From the NCBI RefSeq assembly GCF_036014115.1, contig NZ_CP107913.1, forward strand, positions 6,813,501 to 6,877,500: a stretch of DNA of 64,000 bases, given 5' to 3'. Of this stretch, positions 25,775 through 34,425 are shown piece after piece. Source of the stretch: Streptomyces sp. NBC_00448 (GTDB taxonomy: Bacteria; Actinomycetota; Actinomycetes; Streptomycetales; Streptomycetaceae). Both the position numbers and the translations under genes were made by a program. The notes below the pieces were generated by a model. The model was given only the letters and a program-made list of their open reading frames with translations, searched no databases and had not been told where the DNA came from. The stretch's first letter is position 1; the number at the start of each line of letters is the position of its first letter.

Positions 25775-27238
25775 ATGGCGAGCGAGGTGCGGCAGGGGTC
25801 ATTGGTCGGTGGCCGATACCGGCTTGGCCAGCAGCTGGGGGCCGGTGGGTTCGGCAAGGTGTGGAGAGCCCACGACACTTCCTTGGGTGTTGACGTGGCC
25901 GTGAAACAGGTGGCCCTCAGTAGCGCGTTGCCGAAGCAGCAACGTGCGGAACTGTTGACGCGAGCCGCCCGGGAGGCCCGTAATACCGCGCGGCTGCGCG
26001 ACCACCCGCACATCGTCACCGTGCATGACGTCGTCGTCATAGACGAAGTCCCTTGGATCGTCATGCAATTGGTGGAGGGGCAGTCCCTCGCGGACAAGAT
26101 GCGCGAGGCTGGCCCCCTGCCGATGAAGCAGGTACGCGATATCGCCCAGGCTGTGCTGCGCGCGCTGGCTGCAGCGCATGACGCGGGAGTTGTGCATCGC
26201 GACGTGAAGCCGGCCAATGTGCTGCTCGCCGAGAACGGCCAGGTGCTGCTCGCCGACTTCGGGATCTCGGTAGCGCAGGCAGACACGCGTATGACCCAGT
26301 ACGCCCACGTCATCGGCTCGCCCGGCTTCATCGCTCCCGAGCGGCTCTGCGGCGAACGAGGAGACGGCAGGTCGGATCTCTTTTCACTAGGGGTAACCCT
26401 GTACGCGGCAGTGGAAGGTGCACTGCCGTTCCCAGTGGAGAATCCGATCGCAACGGTCACCGAGCAGCCCGCTCCACCGGTGAAGGCAAAGGGGAAAATG
26501 GGAGCCCTCATTACTCACCTGCTGGAGAAAGACCCCGCGAACCGGCCCACCATATCCGAGGCGCTGGCAATGTTGGCGGAGGCACCCAAGCCAAAGGTGG
26601 CCCCTCCTGCGGCACCGAAGAAGCAGCCGACGGCCCGCCTCAAGCCGGTCACTGTCACCAACAGTGCCAGCGAGCTCATCAAGAAATACGGGGACGAGTA
26701 CTCGGACGCCACGGGCGGCTTCCTTGCTGGGTGGGGATGCCTTCCCACGATACTTCTGGCAGTCCTGGGAATGTGGTGTTTGAGGAAGTCGGGCAACGAC
26801 CTTGATACGGGTGACATGATCTTTGGCAGTCTGGCGGTTGAATTCGGAATCATTGCCGTCGTGATGGGAATCGGGTGCGGCGTGGGCTGGCTGGCCGGGC
26901 TGTTCGCGGCGTCGGACACTGTCACCCTGGACCATGAGGGAATTCGATTTTCCCGAGACGCCAATGGGGGAAGGCCGGAATTAGGGTTTTCGGTCACTTG
27001 GCAAACGCTGGAGCACATCACCGTCCAGAACGGCGTCGTAGTGGCATGGTTCAAGAACGGCAGCGTTCCAGCACCCGAGTTGCGTAGCGCGAACGGGATT
27101 CACCCACATCAAGCTGGCGGATACTCCCTCTACGACGTGACCTACAGCCACTCGTCTGTCCACCCCAAGCGGTTCAATAAACCGCTCAAGGAATTCGCCG
27201 GCGCAAGGTACGGGCGCCCAAAAGGCACTCAGGCATGA
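25775..27238 (+). CDS. Membrane Ser/Thr protein kinase with unusual C-terminal domain
   Basis: 487 residues from ATG 25775 behind GGGGGAG. Kinase domain 10-270: P-loop LGAGGFGKVW, Lys44 in VAVKQV, HRDVKPAN at 141-148, DFG at 161-163, and SPGFIAPERL. After a Pro/Ala linker come two membrane segments (about 318-338 and 348-379), close together as a hairpin, and then about 110 residues reading VTLDHEGIRFSRDANGG and HITVQNGVVVAWFKNGSVPA, like a PH-type beta barrel. The kinase and the tail would both be cytoplasmic. The usual PASTA or other extracellular sensor is absent. It lies between two inverted IS5 copies. Role unknown; kinases on integrative elements can act in phage defence or element control. 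Confidence 0.85.
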   Translation: MASEVRQGSLVGGRYRLGQQLGAGGFGKVWRAHDTSLGVDVAVKQVALSSALPKQQRAELLTRAAREARNTARLRDHPHIVTVHDVVVIDEVPWIVMQLVEGQSLADKMREAGPLPMKQVRDIAQAVLRALAAAHDAGVVHRDVKPANVLLAENGQVLLADFGISVAQADTRMTQYAHVIGSPGFIAPERLCGERGDGRSDLFSLGVTLYAAVEGALPFPVENPIATVTEQPAPPVKAKGKMGALITHLLEKDPANRPTISEALAMLAEAPKPKVAPPAAPKKQPTARLKPVTVTNSASELIKKYGDEYSDATGGFLAGWGCLPTILLAVLGMWCLRKSGNDLDTGDMIFGSLAVEFGIIAVVMGIGCGVGWLAGLFAASDTVTLDHEGIRFSRDANGGRPELGFSVTWQTLEHITVQNGVVVAWFKNGSVPAPELRSANGIHPHQAGGYSLYDVTYSHSSVHPKRFNKPLKEFAGARYGRPKGTQA

Positions 27239-27320
27239 CCACCCTCCACTCACCTGCCTCGGCCTGTCCTGCGCGAGATCCAGGTGCTCCGATCTACTGG
27301 AGCCACGGCACCGTCAGTCG

Positions 27321-28076
27321 GTGACGTCGGTTCCATACGGGATCGCACTTGACCTGCCGCACGCCCTGGTCGAGTGGGTCACGATGCTCATCGTCACCCG
27401 TGGAGGTGACCGCCGGTGCAAACTCCCGCCGCACCGTCGTGCGCTGATCGCACTGGTGTACCTGCGCCGCCACGACACCCTCGCCCGTATCGCCTCGGCC
27501 TTGGGGATATCAGTCGGAACCGCCCATGCCTACGTCACCGCGGTCACCGGCCTGCTCGCCGAGCAGGCGCCGGGCCTGCTGAAGACGCTGCGCGCACACG
27601 ATCCGGACTTCGTCCTCCTGGACGGCACGCTCGCAGAGTGCGACCGCGTCGGCGACGGCAGGGCCGACTACTCCTCGAAACACAAGCGGCACGGGGTGAA
27701 CGTGCAGGTCGTCACAGACCCCAGCGGGGAAATCCTCTGGCTGTCGCCGGCACTGCCGGGCCGAACCCACGACCTGACAGCCGCCCGCAACCACAAGATC
27801 CTTCGGATCTGCGCGCGACAGGGCGTCCCGATCCTCGCCGACATGGCCTACATCGGCGCCGGCGACTGGGTCACCACCGCCAAGCGCCGCCCACCAGGCG
27901 GCGAACTCACACCCACCGAGCAGACCGCGAACCGGGCCCTGTCCGCAGCCCGAGCACCCGTCGAACGAGGCATGGCACGACTGAAGTCCTGGCAGATCTT
28001 CCGCAGATCCCGCATCAGCCCCAACCGCATGAGCGTCATCACCAAAGCCGTCCTCACCCTGGAGAGGCAACGCTGA
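27321..28076 (+). CDS. IS5-family transposase, copy 2 (inverted)
   Basis: 251 residues from GTG 27321. Almost identical to 23482-24231 from LDLPHALVEWVTM to the C-terminus, with identical catalytic motifs. Upstream of the start the two copies differ completely after about 15 bases, so one has a replaced 5' end. The shared 3' element end is at about 28084-28096. With copy 1 it forms a composite-transposon-like bracket around the second IS and the kinase. Confidence 0.88.
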   Translation: MTSVPYGIALDLPHALVEWVTMLIVTRGGDRRCKLPPHRRALIALVYLRRHDTLARIASALGISVGTAHAYVTAVTGLLAEQAPGLLKTLRAHDPDFVLLDGTLAECDRVGDGRADYSSKHKRHGVNVQVVTDPSGEILWLSPALPGRTHDLTAARNHKILRICARQGVPILADMAYIGAGDWVTTAKRRPPGGELTPTEQTANRALSAARAPVERGMARLKSWQIFRRSRISPNRMSVITKAVLTLERQR

Positions 28077-28281
28077 AAACGCTCAGTGAGCGGTTGTTCC
28101 TCGACCAGGGCGTAGCGGTGTCGACGACGGCCGAGTGCTCGGCGGGCGTAAGCGTACGGTCTAGGTGTTCTGTCCACGGAGGTTGGTGACAGTGATCACG
28201 GTGGGGTGATCTTGAACGAGTAAGGGCCTTCCGGGTTCGGTGTGGATTGCGACATCGACATCGAACGATCAGAAGGCCCTC

Positions 28282-29235
28282 ATGCCCCACCGTAATGCAC
28301 CTCTGACCGAGACCGGCCGTCTGCGGCTGGCCCGCTGCATCGTTGACGACCGGTGGACCCTGCGCCGGGCCGCCGAACGCTTCCAGGTCTCGCCCACCAC
28401 GGCTCAGCGGTGGGCGGCCCGCTACCGGGAGCTGGGCGAGGCCGGGATGGTCGACCGCTCCTCGCGCCCGCACTCCAGCCCGCGCCGGACACCGACCCGT
28501 ACCGAGCGGCGGATCATCAAGGTCCGTGTCCTGCGCCGGTGGGGACCGGCCCGTATCGCCTACCTTCTCGGGCTGAACCCGGCGACCGTGCACCGTGTCC
28601 TGACCCGCTACCGGCTGGCCCGCCTGGCCCACCTGGACCGTGCCACCGGCCGGGTGATCCGCCGCTACGAACACGCCGCCCCCGGCGACCTCGTCCACGT
28701 CGACATCAAGAAACTCGGCAACATCCCCGACGGCGGCGGCCACAAGGTCCTCGGCCGGCAAGCAGGCCGCAAGAACCGCACCAAGGCGGGCATGAGCTTC
28801 CTGCACAACGCCATCGACGACCACTCCCGCCTGGCCTACAGCGAAATCCTGGCCGACGAGAAGAAAGAGACCGCCGTCGGGTTCTGGCAGCGCGCCCACG
28901 CCTTCTTCGCCGCCGCCGGTATCACCGTCCAGCGGGTCCTGACCGACAACGGCTCCTGCTACAAGTCACATCTGTGGCGCAACTCCCTTGCCGAGCAAGG
29001 TATTTCACACAAACGCACCCGGCCCTACCGGCCCCAGACCAACGGCAAGGTCGAACGGTTCAACCGCACCCTGCTGGACGAATGGGCCTACGCGAAGCCC
29101 TACCGCACCGACGCCGAACGACGCGCCGCCTATCAGCAGTGGCTCCACACCTACAATCACCACCGCGGACACACCGCACTCAAAGGCCAACCACCCGCCA
29201 GCCGCGTCCCCAACCTAACGGGTCAGTACATCTAG
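28282..29235 (+). CDS. IS481-family transposase
   Basis: 317 residues from ATG 28282. N-terminal HTH (IVDDRWTLRRAAERFQVSPT), second HTH (YLLGLNPATVHRVLTRYRLA), then an rve integrase core with Asp in DLVHVDIKKLG, Asp in VQRVLTDNGSCYKS and Glu in PQTNGKVERFNRTLLDEW, ending PNLTGQYI as usual. Intact. The leader has AGGGCCTTC at 28226-28234 complementary to GAAGGCCCT at 28272-28280 just before the start; this hairpin could hide the ribosome site and limit expression. Confidence 0.9.
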   Translation: MPHRNAPLTETGRLRLARCIVDDRWTLRRAAERFQVSPTTAQRWAARYRELGEAGMVDRSSRPHSSPRRTPTRTERRIIKVRVLRRWGPARIAYLLGLNPATVHRVLTRYRLARLAHLDRATGRVIRRYEHAAPGDLVHVDIKKLGNIPDGGGHKVLGRQAGRKNRTKAGMSFLHNAIDDHSRLAYSEILADEKKETAVGFWQRAHAFFAAAGITVQRVLTDNGSCYKSHLWRNSLAEQGISHKRTRPYRPQTNGKVERFNRTLLDEWAYAKPYRTDAERRAAYQQWLHTYNHHRGHTALKGQPPASRVPNLTGQYI

Positions 29236-29358
29236 GCGGAGCCAACCCCGGCGGTGAGCATCCTCCCCGTACTGGGACGCGACGACATGGACATCCGGGT
29301 CGGGAAAGCCCTGCCTCAGCATCGTTGATGGAGCCAGGCGCGCGTTCGTGTCGGGAAT

Positions 29359-29565
29359 CTACACGTGATCCCCGCGGCTCGGTTCGACTGCCGTGAGTCG
29401 ATCGAGGAGGCGCACCACCGTTGGGAGGCCGCCGAAGTCCTCGGGCAGGCGCACTGCCTGGTTCAGCCGCTCCAGCAGACTCTCACGGTCGCGGTCGGCA
29501 TCCACCGTTCCCTCAGCAGCGATCGAGGGACGAACTTGGATGCCGGATGGAAGGCTGGGAGGCAT
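29359..29565 (-). CDS. Small hypothetical protein (doubtful)
   Basis: 68 codons from ATG 29565. The central part (RESLLERLNQAVRLPEDFGG, LPTVVRLLDRLTAVEPSRG) looks like a genuine helical protein. It follows the Cys-rich small gene at 29608 by 42 bases in the same direction. No family recognised and the ribosome site is weak. Confidence 0.4.
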   Translation of the reverse strand: MPPSLPSGIQVRPSIAAEGTVDADRDRESLLERLNQAVRLPEDFGGLPTVVRLLDRLTAVEPSRGDHV

Positions 29566-29607
29566 GCCATCAGTCTGGCTGTGCTTGTCCAGAGCGACAA
29601 CGATGCG

Positions 29608-29823
29608 TCAGCGCTTCTTCTTGGTGGTCTTCTTGCTGGCTGCGCGGCGCTTGTTCGCCTCGTGTGCCGACCACGCGCCTTGATGATCCTGGCAGCGTGA
29701 TGAACCCTTCATCGCTGGACGCTGGCAACTCGTCCCCTTCAGCGTAAGGGCGTGGCACTTCGGCTGGCGCTCTCCCACGGTTGCTCCTCTCGGGCTGACG
29801 ATGGGCACAGGTTCCGCTGCCAC
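29608..29823 (-). CDS. Small Cys/His protein, phage/element type zinc-binding motif
   Basis: 71 residues from GTG 29823. The motif KCHALTLKGTSCQRPAMKG followed by SSRCQDHQG (Cys-x8-Cys, then Cys-x2-His) resembles a short zinc-binding motif common in phage and mobile-element proteins (CxAxTxxGxxCxxPAxxGxxRCxxH). The C-terminus is Lys-rich (ASKKTTKKKR), fitting nucleic acid binding. It lies just before the decayed att copy, at the end of the left half of the array. Confidence 0.55.
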   Translation of the reverse strand: MAAEPVPIVSPRGATVGERQPKCHALTLKGTSCQRPAMKGSSRCQDHQGAWSAHEANKRRAASKKTTKKKR

Positions 29824-29900
29824 GATCGCAGCGGGGGCAACCGCCGTGGGAGGCGCGCGACCGGTGGTGAAGGAAGCACGACAAGCGCGCAGCGGGTGCC

Positions 29901-30036
29901 GTGTCCCGCTCGGCAGGATTCGAGCCTGGGCACACGGCTCTGGAGCGGGCAGGCTGTTGCTGTTTGTAGGCTGCTGAGCTGGGTGGAAGGACTGTGACGC
30001 GGTTCAGCGCGGCGTGATCATTACGTCCCTACGACG
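29901..30036. repeat. Decayed third att copy plus element-end motif
   Basis: 29911-29946 resembles the tRNA-Arg 3' part (CGGCAGGATTCGAGCCTGGG...) with several substitutions. The following 85 bases align with 23091-23181, both ending in an identical 26-base stretch (GGCGTGATCATTACGTCCCT then ACGACG; 23156-23181 and 30011-30036). That motif is therefore part of the left end of each element. Two left ends in tandem show two integration events. Confidence 0.8.
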
Positions 30037-30069
30037 CGAACCACCTGTCAGGTGCGGGAGGCGGGCCGT

Positions 30070-31020
30070 ATGGTCGGTTGCATGGCGAGTGGGGTCTCTG
30101 GCGATGACATGGCAGATGGCGGGGCCGCGGGCTTCACCGCGGAGGCAACCCTCGCGGTGCTCGAAGAAGCGTGCGCTACGGCAAGATTGGACCCGGCAGG
30201 CGCCCGATTGGTTCGGCTCGGCTCCAACGCGGTCTACGACTTAGCCGCCCTGCGCGTGATCGTACGTATCGCGGCCGACCCTGACGCCCTTGCCGAGATG
30301 GAGCGGGCCGTCCGTGTCGCGCGATGGCTTGCGGCAGAGAGCTTCCCCGCGAACAGAGTCGTATCCAACGTCGCGCAGCCGCTCGTCGTGGGTGGACGCG
30401 TCGTCACCTTCTGGGAAAGCGTCCAGGACGCGGAGGAGTACGCGAGCGTTGCGGAACTCGCCGACCTTCTCAAGCGGCTGCACTGGCTTGAGGAGCCGGA
30501 GTCACTGGGGTTGCCGTACTTCGATCCCTTCGCGAAGGTGCGCGCGTCACTGCGGGGCCTGGGAGTCGGCGTACAGCCCGAGGACGTCAAGTTCCTTGCT
30601 GAGCACGCCGACCGTCTGGAGAAGGACTATGGCCGCCTCGACTTCGTATTGCCGTTCGGGCTGATCCACGGCGACGCGAACATCGGGAACATCCTCCGTG
30701 ACCGTTCCGGTCAAGCCGTGCTGATCGACCTCGACGGCTTCGCCTTGGCACCGCGCGAGTGGGACCTGATCCTCACCGCCATCTACTACGACCGCTACGG
30801 CTGGCACACACGCGAGCAGTACGAGTCCTTCGTCCATCACTACGGCTTCGACCTGATGAACTGGCCCGGCTATCCGGTCCTTGCCGACGTGCGTGAGCTG
30901 ATGATGACACTGTGGATGGGTGGGAAGGCGGCGGCTGAGCCGCGAGCCGCCGAGGAGTTCGTACGACGGGTGGAGGCCATCCGGACGAACGGCAGCCGGC
31001 GCGACTGGGGAGTCTTTTAG
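30070..31020 (+). CDS. Phosphotransferase of the APH/choline kinase fold
   Basis: 316 residues from ATG 30070 with GGGAGG upstream; later ATGs are possible. It has the kinase-like lobe (VRLGSNAVYDLAALRVIVRI), the catalytic loop LIHGDANIGNILRD (HGDxxxxN) and the metal-binding LIDLDGFALAPREWDLI (DxD). Such proteins phosphorylate small molecules such as aminoglycosides or hydroxyls on metabolites. Substrate cannot be told; an antibiotic resistance role is possible but the sequence is far from well-known resistance enzymes as I remember them. It is the first gene inside the right element. Confidence 0.8.
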   Translation: MVGCMASGVSGDDMADGGAAGFTAEATLAVLEEACATARLDPAGARLVRLGSNAVYDLAALRVIVRIAADPDALAEMERAVRVARWLAAESFPANRVVSNVAQPLVVGGRVVTFWESVQDAEEYASVAELADLLKRLHWLEEPESLGLPYFDPFAKVRASLRGLGVGVQPEDVKFLAEHADRLEKDYGRLDFVLPFGLIHGDANIGNILRDRSGQAVLIDLDGFALAPREWDLILTAIYYDRYGWHTREQYESFVHHYGFDLMNWPGYPVLADVRELMMTLWMGGKAAAEPRAAEEFVRRVEAIRTNGSRRDWGVF

Positions 31021-31050
31021 GCACTCAGTCGGTCCGGTGATCTGCGAACC

Positions 31051-31602
31051 CTAGGAGGTCTGCCTCACGCCGCCGGGTTCGGCGGGTGTCGTCTGGTGCC
31101 TTCTTTGGAAGCCGGGACCCCCAATACCGAGATCGCCTCGTACGGCGGCCTGAAACGTGTCGCGCGCCTCGCGGTACGTCGTGTACGCAACGGCCCAGTC
31201 GTTTCGCTCGGCAGGAAGCTCACCGCGGGCGTAGTCGCTCAGCTGCCATACAGCCGCTCGCCATGCATGGGCTGCGGAGCCAGTGCGCTCATTGCCCAGC
31301 AATTGGACGGTTTCATAGGCGAGCGCGAGAGTGCGATCGGACTCCGCTATCTCCCGCACACCCTCTTCCTCGCTGACCGGAGGCGGGCCGTCGAGAAGTC
31401 CGTGTGTGGTTGCCAAGGAGCGGGCGGCGCCCACCTGGACGTGCATGACGTTCATGAACTCCCGGTAAGCCTCGAAGCGCTTGGCGCTCCACTGCTCGGC
31501 ACGGTCACGTTTCCAACGGAGGTGATCGGTGACCGTTGTTGCTGCCATGGCGAGGACACCACCCCCCGCTGCACTGGCCAGAGTGACCAGCCAACTGCTC
31601 AT
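31051..31602 (-). CDS. Membrane-anchored hypothetical protein
   Basis: 183 residues. Its ATG (31602) overlaps the stop of the XRE regulator gene (ATGA), so it is coupled to it. One N-terminal membrane segment (LVTLASAAGGGVLAMAATTV), followed by a helical cytoplasmic or extracytoplasmic domain with HLRWKRDRAEQWSAKRFEAY and YTTYREARDTFQAAVRGDLG. I recall similar one-segment helical proteins in Streptomyces, with no function known. Regulation is presumably by the upstream XRE protein. Confidence 0.65.
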   Translation of the reverse strand: MSSWLVTLASAAGGGVLAMAATTVTDHLRWKRDRAEQWSAKRFEAYREFMNVMHVQVGAARSLATTHGLLDGPPPVSEEEGVREIAESDRTLALAYETVQLLGNERTGSAAHAWRAAVWQLSDYARGELPAERNDWAVAYTTYREARDTFQAAVRGDLGIGGPGFQRRHQTTPAEPGGVRQTS

Positions 31603-32996
31603 CCCCGCCCCCCATTCTGATTCTGGCCCGCGGCATCCCACATGCGATGACCTACGGCTTGTTCGTGCAACTCGCGCACGGCGGCGCTCTTGGCGTGCGG
31701 AGCAAGTGCGGTCCGGAACTCGGCGAGGTAGCTGACGCACCGGGCCGACCTCAGTTGTTCGCCCAGGTCCAGAGCGTCCAGGGTGACGCGACACGCCTCC
31801 TCCAGCTCGCCGGCCCGAAGGTGCGCGTCAGCCAGCACCATGGTCGCGAAGAAGTCGGATCGGACGTGGCTGCCGCTCATGGCGTTGCGGGCATGCTCGA
31901 CAGCCTGGCGAGCGCTGTTGACGTCGCGAAAGCAGTGGGCGGCCTCGGCGGCGAGTTCGGCCTCGTCGAAGTAGGTGATCCACTCGGGTTCGTCGCCGTC
32001 GTTGCGGCGGTCGAGGTGCCGTGCGGCCTCGGCGAGGGCGAGTTCGCAGGCGTGCCGGTCGCCGGTGCGGGCCAGTGCGCGGGCTTCCATGGCGTGGAAC
32101 TGGGCCATGAGCGTCGGCGTTGCCACGCCGGAGATGCCCATGCGGGCGGCACGCGCGAGAGTTGCGGCCTGGGTGAAGTGACCGAGGAACGTGGCCTGGT
32201 GGCTCATCGCGGACAGGATGCTCCCGGCGAGCCGGCGGTCCCCGCTGTCCTGGGCGAAACGGAGCGCCTGGAGGAAGTAGCGCTGTGCGAGGCCGTGTTG
32301 GCCGGCGTCGTAGGACATCCATGCGCTGAGGAGCGTGACCTCGGCGACGGTGGAGAACAGCGCTCGGCCGACGTTGTCGGCATAACGGCCGTGGAGGAGC
32401 GGGGCAACGTCGTGGCTGAGGTACTGCACCACCGCGTGCCGAGCATGCTCGCCGCCGAACCGGTCGTCCAGCATCGCGAAGGTGTCGCCGGTGGACTTGA
32501 TCACGGCCACGTCGGTGAGGCCAACCCGGGCCCCGGTGTGGCTGTCGGCGGTCAGCGGAGCCGGTTCGGGGGCGACCAACCAGCGCAACGAGGCGTCGCT
32601 CCACGCCGGTTCGGAGGGCGCGGCGTTGAGGAGGGGCTCGTATCCGTGGAGGTCGGCGCGCCAGAGTTGGTCCACCGTGGAGATCGCCGCTTCGGGGGAG
32701 GGCGGGTACCGAATCTCCAGGAGCGAGCCGTCCCGTACTCCGCTGGGGGACAGGCCCAGCTCAGCCGCACCGAGGTCGAGGGCACCCGCGAGCAGCAGAC
32801 CGTAGAACTCGTCCGGCACGCTGTGCCCGTTCTCCCAACTCGCCAACCTCCGCTTGACGCTCGCGTCGGACGGTAGCGCCTGCCCGCTCGCCTGGGCGCG
32901 GCGGCGCAACTGGCTGACCAACCGGGGCTGACTCCAACCCCGCTGCTGGCGAGCCGCCTTGAGGCGTAAGCCGATCTGCTCCGGAGCGCCCGCCAT
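31599..32996 (-). CDS. XRE regulator with TPR-like C-terminal region
   Basis: 465 residues from ATG 32996, preceded by GGGAGG at six bases. Residues 5-70 carry the helix-turn-helix (GLRLKAARQQRGWSQPRLVS...SVKRRLASWENGHSVP). The rest is made of repeated helix pairs (ALFSTVAEVTLLSAWMSYDA, LAQRYFLQALRFAQDSGDRR, ALARTGDRHACELALAEAAR), typical of Streptomyces XRE/TPR regulators that may bind a peptide or protein. It is divergent from the cargo operon at 33242, with a strong palindrome (33100-33146) between them, a likely operator for both directions. Confidence 0.82.
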   Translation of the reverse strand: MAGAPEQIGLRLKAARQQRGWSQPRLVSQLRRRAQASGQALPSDASVKRRLASWENGHSVPDEFYGLLLAGALDLGAAELGLSPSGVRDGSLLEIRYPPSPEAAISTVDQLWRADLHGYEPLLNAAPSEPAWSDASLRWLVAPEPAPLTADSHTGARVGLTDVAVIKSTGDTFAMLDDRFGGEHARHAVVQYLSHDVAPLLHGRYADNVGRALFSTVAEVTLLSAWMSYDAGQHGLAQRYFLQALRFAQDSGDRRLAGSILSAMSHQATFLGHFTQAATLARAARMGISGVATPTLMAQFHAMEARALARTGDRHACELALAEAARHLDRRNDGDEPEWITYFDEAELAAEAAHCFRDVNSARQAVEHARNAMSGSHVRSDFFATMVLADAHLRAGELEEACRVTLDALDLGEQLRSARCVSYLAEFRTALAPHAKSAAVRELHEQAVGHRMWDAAGQNQNGGRG

Positions 32997-33099
32997 CGTG
33001 CGCCCTCCCCGTCGTGGATGACATGTAGTTGCCCCACCACCGTACGTGTCGGGACGCCGGAGGGAACTCCGAATTCCGCGTCCCGGCCGCCGGTCGACG

Positions 33100-33146
33100 G
33101 TGACGGGGGATGACGCGCCGGGTGTCGCCTCGTCATCACCCGTCAC
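33100..33146. promoter_or_regulatory. Palindromic operator between XRE gene and cargo operon
   Basis: GTGACGGGGGATGACG at 33100-33115 is complementary, with one mismatch, to CGTCATCACCCGTCAC at 33131-33146, with 15 bases between. A further half site (GCCGTCATCTGCC) follows at 33150. The position between divergent genes, one of which encodes an XRE protein, makes it a likely operator. Confidence 0.6.
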
Positions 33147-33241
33147 CTGCCGTCATCTGCCCTGTCCATGCCGTCCACATCGAATCTGGAACGGCGGCGG
33201 AGGTCATCTCTCGCCGCCTGACGAGAAGGGAGGGAGCGGGC

Positions 33242-33760
33242 ATGCAACGGGTCACGAGATCGGGCGTCCAGTGGCTGACGCGCGCCGCTGTCGACGGCGA
33301 GGAGTGCCGCAACCTCTGGCGGCACAATCCGCGGGCACCCTACGCCCTGCCGGTGGGGGAGCACTTCGAGGTGCTGGTGGTCGGCCAGGAACTCGGACTG
33401 GAGACCTTCGGCCAGCTCCGGCGCCGCCGTATGCCTTCGGGCCCCGTGCTGGCCGACTGGGCCGCCCGGCAGATCGGGTTCATGCTCCCGCCGCGGTCCC
33501 GTGGCAGCTTCCACCGTGTACTGGCGGAGGAGACAAGTACTCCACCCGTGTTCCGGTACCTCGACGCGGACGCGGTGCTCGTCGTGCCCGGTCCCTTGAC
33601 GCTGACAGGCGATCGGTACGAGTGGCTGTGCCCTCCGGTCGGCGAGGGTGGGCCCTCCTCGGGCCGCACAACCGCCGTCGCTGTGATGCTCGCTGCCTCC
33701 GCTGACCTCATCGCACGGGCTGCACACCTCGGGGAGGTGGAACTGCATGAGGCCCGATGA
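33242..33760 (+). CDS. Conserved Streptomyces hypothetical protein
   Basis: 172 residues from ATG 33242 with GAGGGAG-type ribosome site. It reads SGVQWLTRAAVDGEECRNLW, YALPVGEHFEVLVV, IGFMLPPRSRGSFHRVL and VLVVPGPLTLTGDRYEWLCP. I recall this family as frequent beside XRE regulators and in integrative elements; it has a look of the N-terminal part of bifunctional primase/polymerase proteins but lacks clear catalytic residues. First gene of a tightly packed operon (overlap of 14 bases with the next). Confidence 0.7.
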   Translation: MQRVTRSGVQWLTRAAVDGEECRNLWRHNPRAPYALPVGEHFEVLVVGQELGLETFGQLRRRRMPSGPVLADWAARQIGFMLPPRSRGSFHRVLAEETSTPPVFRYLDADAVLVVPGPLTLTGDRYEWLCPPVGEGGPSSGRTTAVAVMLAASADLIARAAHLGEVELHEAR

Positions 33761-34046
33761 CGGAAGCGGGCCGGGAGAGTTCGGTCGGCTCGGGGCCGGC
33801 GATGGGACGCCGCTGGACACGGCCGAGTGGTACGCGGCCCGCGACGCGACCACCGCGCTGCGCGACGTACTCACCTCTGCCGGACTGCACCGCGACTTCC
33901 CGTACCTGCGGGCCGACATGAACGCCTTCGGCCTGGGCTATGTCGACCTCGGCCGCATCGCCCCGCACACCGCCGAACGCGTCGCCGAGCTGCTGCGCCT
34001 CGGGCTGACCGCCACCGCACCCCAGGAAGGGGAGCCGACGACATGA
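33747..34046 (+). CDS. Small cargo protein, first of a tandem paralogous pair
   Basis: 99 residues from ATG 33747, overlapping the previous gene by 14 bases. The core TALRDVLTSAGLHRDFPYLR, NAFGLGYVDLGRIAPHTAER and AELLRLGL aligns with ALARQLTGAGLASDVPGLKA...VGTVRPDVCRELARLIAAGL of the next gene. So the two are a tandem duplication that has diverged. One helix, a beta pair and a final helix are suggested. Function unknown. Confidence 0.7.
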   Translation: MRPDDGSGPGEFGRLGAGDGTPLDTAEWYAARDATTALRDVLTSAGLHRDFPYLRADMNAFGLGYVDLGRIAPHTAERVAELLRLGLTATAPQEGEPTT

Positions 34047-34381
34047 CCGACCCGCGTGGCGTGTGCGCCCGATCGGCCGAGACCCTCGCCCCTGGCATCC
34101 CGTACGTGCGCGGATGGTCCGATGCCCGCCGTGCCGCGGAGGCCCTCGCCCGTCAACTCACCGGCGCGGGCCTCGCGTCCGACGTCCCTGGCCTGAAGGC
34201 CGACGTCAACGTCATCGGACAAGGCGTCGTCCCCGTCGGAACCGTACGCCCCGACGTCTGCCGGGAGTTGGCACGCCTGATCGCCGCCGGTCTGGCGGCA
34301 GAGATGGCTCAGCAGCACAACCGAGGGACGAGTCGTACTCCTTCCCCCGGCCCGTTCTCACCAGCCGGCCGAACCACCTGA
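34043..34381 (+). CDS. Small cargo protein, second of the tandem paralogous pair
   Basis: 112 residues from ATG 34043; start overlaps the previous stop (ATGA). The conserved core (see 33747) spans residues about 32-92, with the GAGLASDVPGLKADVNVIGQG segment. The C-terminal 20 residues (RGTSRTPSPGPFSPAGRTT) are low-complexity. Function unknown. Confidence 0.7.
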   Translation: MTDPRGVCARSAETLAPGIPYVRGWSDARRAAEALARQLTGAGLASDVPGLKADVNVIGQGVVPVGTVRPDVCRELARLIAAGLAAEMAQQHNRGTSRTPSPGPFSPAGRTT

Positions 34382-34425
34382 CCAAGACGGCCGTTGACCG
34401 ACTACCCCGAGGGACTTGCCACCTC

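Noticed and set aside
29901..29950. A third tRNA
   Set aside because: The T-loop-like sequence carries several changes and no cloverleaf can be formed.
30070..31020. Calling the phosphotransferase a known aminoglycoside resistance gene
   Set aside because: Only the general HGDxxxxN and DxD motifs match; nothing indicates a specific resistance enzyme.
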